Source: Treponema denticola
GTDB taxonomy: Bacteria > Spirochaetota > Spirochaetia > Treponematales > Treponemataceae
DNA: 64,000 bases
Reading direction: 5' to 3'
Assembly: GCF_024400535.1 (NCBI RefSeq)
Contig: NZ_CP038800.1
Span: 1,302,001-1,366,000 of the forward strand
Shown: positions 59,853 through 64,000 of the stretch, in pieces
How positions within the stretch are numbered: position 1 is the first letter of the stretch
How the letters are laid out: each line of letters starts with the position of its first letter
Program-made: the position numbers and the translations under genes
Notes under the pieces: model-generated
Told to the model about the DNA's origin: nothing
What the model saw: only the letters and a program-made list of their open reading frames with translations
Databases searched by the model: none

Positions 59853-61232
59853 ATGCATAATCGTATGGCAAAATCATTTTTAACAAAGGTATTTCAAAAT
59901 TTTTCCTCCTTAATCGGTAAAAAGTTTAATGAGCCCATAAAAATATTGTTAGCTGTTTCGGGCGGAGCCGATTCCATGGCCATGCTTTCTGCTTTTTTGG
60001 ACTTGCGAGAAAAAATAAATGCTGAAATTTTTGTTTTGACTGTAAATCACAATATCCGGCCTGAAAAAGAAAGTTCAGGGGATGCCTCCTTTGTTTTAGA
60101 TTTTTGTAAAAATAAGTGTCCATGTATTTTGGCTGAGATTCCTAAAAATAAAATATTGGAGGAAGCCCGCATCAGAAAGACGGGGATTGAAGATACTGCC
60201 CGTTTTTTAAGGTATAAGGAATTTGAAAAAGCCGCTGATAAGTTTAATGCCGGCTATATTTTAACTGCTCATAACAAAAATGATTATTATGAAACGGTAT
60301 TGATGAGGCTTTTTCAAGGCTCTGATCCTGAATCTCTGATGGGGATCTCTTTTAAACGGGGGAGATTTATACGACCTCTCCTTAATATCAGTAGATACGA
60401 AATAGAAGAATACTTAAAAGAAAAGAAAATTTTATGGAGGGAAGATTCAAGTAATATGGAAGCTTCCTATTTAAGAAATAAAATTCGTCATAACCTTATC
60501 CCCGCTTTAAATCTTTGCTTTGACGGCTGGCAAAGCGGATTGGAAAAAACTTTAAATAAAATAAAGGCTCAAAACAATTTTCTTGCCGATTCTTATAAGG
60601 CAAAAAAGAAAATAGGATTTTGGACTTTGCAAAAAAATGAAAAATACGGACTATTTTGCTGTTGTGATTTTCTTTTTTTTATAAGACTTGAGGATATTTT
60701 AAAGTATAAATTTCTTCAAGAAGGTTTAATTATGCTGAAAGGAAAAAGAAGAATTCCTCAATCTGTTTTTGATGACCTTATGCATGTTTCCAATGAAAAA
60801 ACAATAGTTTTTTCAGGAGGCTTTTGTGCAAAAAAAGAAAATGATGTTTTATTCCTTTTTAAACAAAATCAAGAGAAAAGGTCCGAAGAGATCGGCTATT
60901 CCGTTTGGGTAGATATGCCCGGAAAATTTGATACGCCTGCAGGATCGTTTACTTCCATAAAAGAGGCTCAAGGTTTTTATTTGATTCATGAAAGCGATAA
61001 AACTTGCGGTATAGGTCCTTTTAAGCCTCCTTTTTGTGTACGTTCACGCCTCTTTGGAGATGAAATTGAGACATCTTCAGGCTCAAAAAAATCGGTAAAA
61101 AAGGTTATAAATGAGTGGAATATAGACTATGAAAATAGAAATATTTTGCCGATAATCGAAGAGGGCGGGGTAGTTAAAGGTATATACGGAGCCGTTTTCG
61201 GCAAAAAAAATTGGTATGTTGTAGGAAGTTAG
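59853..61232 (+). CDS. tilS: tRNA(Ile)-lysidine synthase TilS
   Basis: Changes C34 of tRNA-Ile(CAU) to lysidine so that it reads AUA. The PP-loop SGGADSMAML is at the N-terminus, then VNHNIRPEKESSGDASFV, LTAHNKNDYYETVLMRLFQGSDPESLMG and RPLLNISRYEIEEYLKEKKILWREDSSN, and a C-terminal TilS domain ending KNWYVV. The start is uncertain: ATG 59853 (460 residues) or ATG 59865; neither has a ribosome-binding site. The next gene starts eleven bases after its stop. Confidence 0.93.
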   Translation: MHNRMAKSFLTKVFQNFSSLIGKKFNEPIKILLAVSGGADSMAMLSAFLDLREKINAEIFVLTVNHNIRPEKESSGDASFVLDFCKNKCPCILAEIPKNKILEEARIRKTGIEDTARFLRYKEFEKAADKFNAGYILTAHNKNDYYETVLMRLFQGSDPESLMGISFKRGRFIRPLLNISRYEIEEYLKEKKILWREDSSNMEASYLRNKIRHNLIPALNLCFDGWQSGLEKTLNKIKAQNNFLADSYKAKKKIGFWTLQKNEKYGLFCCCDFLFFIRLEDILKYKFLQEGLIMLKGKRRIPQSVFDDLMHVSNEKTIVFSGGFCAKKENDVLFLFKQNQEKRSEEIGYSVWVDMPGKFDTPAGSFTSIKEAQGFYLIHESDKTCGIGPFKPPFCVRSRLFGDEIETSSGSKKSVKKVINEWNIDYENRNILPIIEEGGVVKGIYGAVFGKKNWYVVGS

Positions 61233-61242
61233 GAGTAAAGAG

Positions 61243-63282
61243 ATGAAATATTCCTGTAGATTCAAGTATTTTAAACTCAAGCATAGATTATGTGCTTTTT
61301 TTATTTTAATTTGTATAGGTATTTATGCAAATCAAACTGAGGGGGTAAATTTATCTGCTGCCCTATCATGCTTGCAGAATTCCGCTAAGCTTTTTACCGA
61401 AGAAAAATGGAAGGAAGCTTTGTTTGAAGCCCAGCTTGGAGAGGTTTATGATCCTAAGACGGCAGATTTTTTATATATGCAGGCTATATGCAGTTTAAAA
61501 CTGAACTATCCTAATGAGGATATCTTAGAAAAAGCTGAAGCGGCATGTGCAGATGGGATGATTTGGCGCCTATATGATATAAATACAGGACGGCTTCTGG
61601 CTGCTAAAATAAATTGCATGACACTAAAATACAAGGAAGCCTTAGAGCTTGTCTCTCTTTTACCATTTGAATCGTCTGATGGGGATTATATAAAAGCAGA
61701 TGCTCTTTACGGTCTTGGGAGAGATGCAGAAGCAAAACGCTTAATATCCGAGGCTATGGATAGATGGGCATTTGATTCCCGCTTTGCTAAATTGTTTTTT
61801 TTAAGGGAGCGCGGAAAAAGGGTCAGTTTTTTTGGGAAAAAATTGGCGGAACATATAATTTCAAGGTTATATGCATGGCAGGATGAAGATCCGTCATTGC
61901 TTTTGCTTGCAAGTCCTTTTGAAACTAGATCCGATGAAAATATTAGACGCTTAAAATTATACCGCAGTATGTATCTGCCTTTTAGTGAGTCTTATGATAT
62001 TGATGACCTATATAACCGTTCTTATTCTACCTTATTATGTCTTAGATATGGGATAATCGATGAGCAGACAGCCGTAAATGAATTCATGGCTATAAAAGTT
62101 TATTATTTTAATCCGATTTTAAAAGAGTTCATGCTTACCAATGCTATTTATGAATCTCATTTAGTTGAACTTTTACGCTTAGTTGTAAATTCAAAGCTTA
62201 GGAATGAGATCAAAAATTTTCTAACCGTTTATGACGGTTTGATTGTGGATGATGAAAACGGAGACATGATTATCGATTCTAAAATTTATTATAAAGATGG
62301 AAGGCCTTGGTGTGCAGAATTCGATAGTCTTCAAACAGGATACCCGGAATATACTGTAGAATGTAACTTTGGGATTCCGTCCATAATTTACGGTAAAAAA
62401 AATGAATACTCGGCGGTTTATGATATTTACCCTTCCATAAAGACATTTACAAAAGACGGTATAAAATATACTATGCGCCCTAAGGATTTAAACTGGGCTC
62501 CAATAGACTTAAAAGAATTAAATTTAAGACTATACGGGTCTCATCAAAAAGAACATGCTTTTTTTTCGTTAAAGCTTAATAAAAAAGTGAAAAATTTACA
62601 TGAAGGAACTTTAGTTTATTCTTCAGTCTTTTCTGAAGAAGATACTTCATATATTGACGGGGGAGTAAAGAAGATTTTTTTTGAAAAAGGAGTCCCCATA
62701 AAAGCAGAGATTAAAGTTTTTGGAAATCCGTATTCGCAAACAAATTATAGAAACGGTTTTCCGGCATTTGAAATTGTAGATAAAGATGGGGACGGATACT
62801 TTGAAACCAGAGTTGGATATGATTCAAAGGGTGTATTAAAAAAGATAGATACTGACCTAAATAAAAATAAATTATACGAGTACTCCGAGTCTTACGAAAA
62901 AGACGGTTCGGTTATAAAGGTTTGGGACAGTGATGAAGACGGTTCTTTTGAAATTACATATACACAATATAAAAATGGAGACTCTAAAACCGAATGGATT
63001 CATCCCAAGCTAAATAAAAAAATCCGTGTCAGCTATAAAAACGGCAGACCTGTCCAATTATTTGACGGGAAAGAAACTCTTGGAATTATATCTTCCAATA
63101 GTGGAAATATATTTTGGCTTAACCGAAGTCCTACAAATATTGAAAAAGTAAACCAAAAAATTATAGAAATATTTAACCAAAGCGCTCTTCCGGTTGTTTC
63201 GCATATGTTTAGCGTAAACGATATCGAGGTTTATGCTGTGCGTTCGGGAGGATTTATTTTTGCAGAAATCGTTAATGAATAA
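61243..63282 (+). CDS. Exported protein with TPR-like N-terminal half and Asp-rich repeats
   Basis: A 679-residue protein, not recognised as a named family. A signal peptide (LCAFFILICIGIYA) is followed by TPR-like helices (KEALFEAQLGEVYDPKTADFLYMQAI, EALELVSLL). The C-terminal part repeats a ~20-25 residue unit with DxDxDG-like loops: DDENGDMIIDSKIYY, DKDGDGYFETRVGY, DLNKNKLYEYSESY and DSDEDGSFEITY. These could bind calcium, as in EF-hand or thrombospondin-3-like loops. It overlaps the next lipoprotein gene by eight bases. Confidence 0.7.
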   Translation: MKYSCRFKYFKLKHRLCAFFILICIGIYANQTEGVNLSAALSCLQNSAKLFTEEKWKEALFEAQLGEVYDPKTADFLYMQAICSLKLNYPNEDILEKAEAACADGMIWRLYDINTGRLLAAKINCMTLKYKEALELVSLLPFESSDGDYIKADALYGLGRDAEAKRLISEAMDRWAFDSRFAKLFFLRERGKRVSFFGKKLAEHIISRLYAWQDEDPSLLLLASPFETRSDENIRRLKLYRSMYLPFSESYDIDDLYNRSYSTLLCLRYGIIDEQTAVNEFMAIKVYYFNPILKEFMLTNAIYESHLVELLRLVVNSKLRNEIKNFLTVYDGLIVDDENGDMIIDSKIYYKDGRPWCAEFDSLQTGYPEYTVECNFGIPSIIYGKKNEYSAVYDIYPSIKTFTKDGIKYTMRPKDLNWAPIDLKELNLRLYGSHQKEHAFFSLKLNKKVKNLHEGTLVYSSVFSEEDTSYIDGGVKKIFFEKGVPIKAEIKVFGNPYSQTNYRNGFPAFEIVDKDGDGYFETRVGYDSKGVLKKIDTDLNKNKLYEYSESYEKDGSVIKVWDSDEDGSFEITYTQYKNGDSKTEWIHPKLNKKIRVSYKNGRPVQLFDGKETLGIISSNSGNIFWLNRSPTNIEKVNQKIIEIFNQSALPVVSHMFSVNDIEVYAVRSGGFIFAEIVNE

Positions 63283-64000
63283 AGTCTATATAAGTTTTTC
63301 TCTTTTGTTTTTATTTTTTATTTCATGTTCATCTACCCAAAAGCCTTTATATGTAGATTATTCGGATAGGTCCAGTATATTGTATCAAACTACTTATACC
63401 GAAAAACTTTTGAAGTCCGGTAAAATAACCGATGCTTTGGTACGCTCTCAGATTCTTTATCTTAATACGAAGGATTTTGAAGAGGTTGATGATATTAGAT
63501 CAAAAGCTTTGGAACAAGCTGAATCTGCTTTTTTTAACAGCATAAATGAAAAAAACTGGGATGAAGCTATACGGTATTTTAGATCCCTTACTGCGATAGG
63601 AAAACGGCCTTCGGAATGGACTGAAGAGCGTATATTTGAAGAGAGGAATACTCTTTGGAAAAAAAATTCGGATATTCCCCTTTTAAATTTACAAAATAAA
63701 AAAAATCCTATCTCAGGCAGTTCAGCCTCTTTTCCTAAAAATATAGAAGAAATGATTAAAGGTACTCTTACTGTTTGGGTAGATAGAGGCTCTCGTATTG
63801 AAAAAGGTTTTGCCTACGCTGATATAATTATCGGTTCAGGTTTTTTTATAGACCAGAGAGGATATTTTATTACAAATTACCATGTTATTCAAAGTGAAGT
63901 CGATAAAAAATATAAGGGTTATTCGCGGCTTTATATAAAGTCCCCGGATAATCCCAATATAAAGATTCCTGCAAAGGTTGTGAGCTGGGATCCATTGTTT
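63275..64000 (+). CDS. Trypsin-like serine protease lipoprotein, 3'-truncated by window edge
   Basis: The first ~242 residues are visible. A signal peptide ends in a lipobox (FLFFISCSS), and ~130 residues of helical repeats lead to an S1C/HtrA-like protease start: DIIIGSGFFIDQRGYFITNYHVI, with the catalytic His in TNYHVI. The Asp and Ser of the triad and any PDZ domain would lie beyond the window. It overlaps the preceding gene by eight bases and is probably translated with it. Confidence 0.82.
   Translation, partial: MNKVYISFSLLFLFFISCSSTQKPLYVDYSDRSSILYQTTYTEKLLKSGKITDALVRSQILYLNTKDFEEVDDIRSKALEQAESAFFNSINEKNWDEAIRYFRSLTAIGKRPSEWTEERIFEERNTLWKKNSDIPLLNLQNKKNPISGSSASFPKNIEEMIKGTLTVWVDRGSRIEKGFAYADIIIGSGFFIDQRGYFITNYHVIQSEVDKKYKGYSRLYIKSPDNPNIKIPAKVVSWDPLF

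Noticed and set aside
59926-60123. Minus-strand ORF in tilS
   Set aside because: It is antisense to the conserved PP-loop region of tilS and has no support.
1-64000. CRISPR array, rRNA genes or prophage
   Set aside because: No regularly spaced repeats, rRNA segments or phage structural genes were seen on either strand.

Overview
This window looks like a chromosomal segment of an oral treponeme, most likely Treponema denticola or a very close relative. The support is low-GC DNA, periplasm and outer-membrane proteins of spirochaete style, a member of the nuclease/transposase-like family first named from T. denticola (TIGR01784), and housekeeping genes in arrangements usual for treponemes. The species call is inference from recognition; no database was searched.

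Layout. 1-3.3 kb: 3'-truncated purL (minus) diverging from lepA. 3.3-4.5 kb: an Rpn-type nuclease gene between hairpin-rich non-coding stretches. 4.5-8.4 kb: brnQ, bactofilin, TPR protein and mtaB in a tight string. 8.4-10.8 kb: infC-rpmI-rplT followed by a coiled-coil protein, zapA and a UPF0178 gene. 10.8-15.1 kb: envelope genes (TPR lipoproteins, lytic transglycosylase with LysM, OmpA-type protein). 15.1-23.3 kb: monoglyceride-lipase-like hydrolase, FGE-like protein, cysteine desulfidase-like enzyme, pbpC, an outer-membrane-type protein and a DMT exporter. 23.3-27.5 kb is the most accessory part: bacteriohemerythrin, a RelE-like/XRE toxin-antitoxin pair, two orphan genes with remnants between them, and a reading frame broken by one stop codon. 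27.5-43.2 kb: transketolase, tldD/tldE, a HerA-like ATPase, a cell-envelope string (signal peptidase, division-type PBP, DUF115 protein), a CPBP protease, PilZ, HEAT-like, comEC and YigZ genes. 43.2-47.1 kb: FecR-domain protein, a frameshifted IS110 element, a multi-hairpin repeat and a two-gene outer-membrane unit. 47.1-53.8 kb: unusual AAA+ protein, nrdR-nrdD, hflK-hflC. 53.8-57.6 kb: a second copy of the multi-hairpin repeat, a MotE/FlbB-like protein and an MBOAT/SGNH acetylation pair. 57.6-64 kb: ispE, spoVG, tRNA-Gln, rplY, tilS, an Asp-rich repeat protein and a truncated trypsin-like protease lipoprotein.

Three observations stand out. (1) Two distant copies (45.2-45.4 kb and 53.8-54.0 kb, opposite orientation) of a composite element keep the same order of hairpins and linkers, while two of the stems have changed on both arms; this compensatory pattern points to selection on folded RNA or cruciform DNA. 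(2) At least seven genes have a near-consensus sigma70 promoter whose -10 box ends only 6-9 bases before the start codon, with no Shine-Dalgarno sequence, so leaderless mRNAs appear common here. (3) The nrdD product ends 29 residues after its zinc-type cysteines and lacks the C-terminal glycyl-radical motif; the nrdR upstream of it is preceded by a short leader ORF with a strong ribosome-binding site and an NrdR-box-like palindrome inside the promoter spacer.
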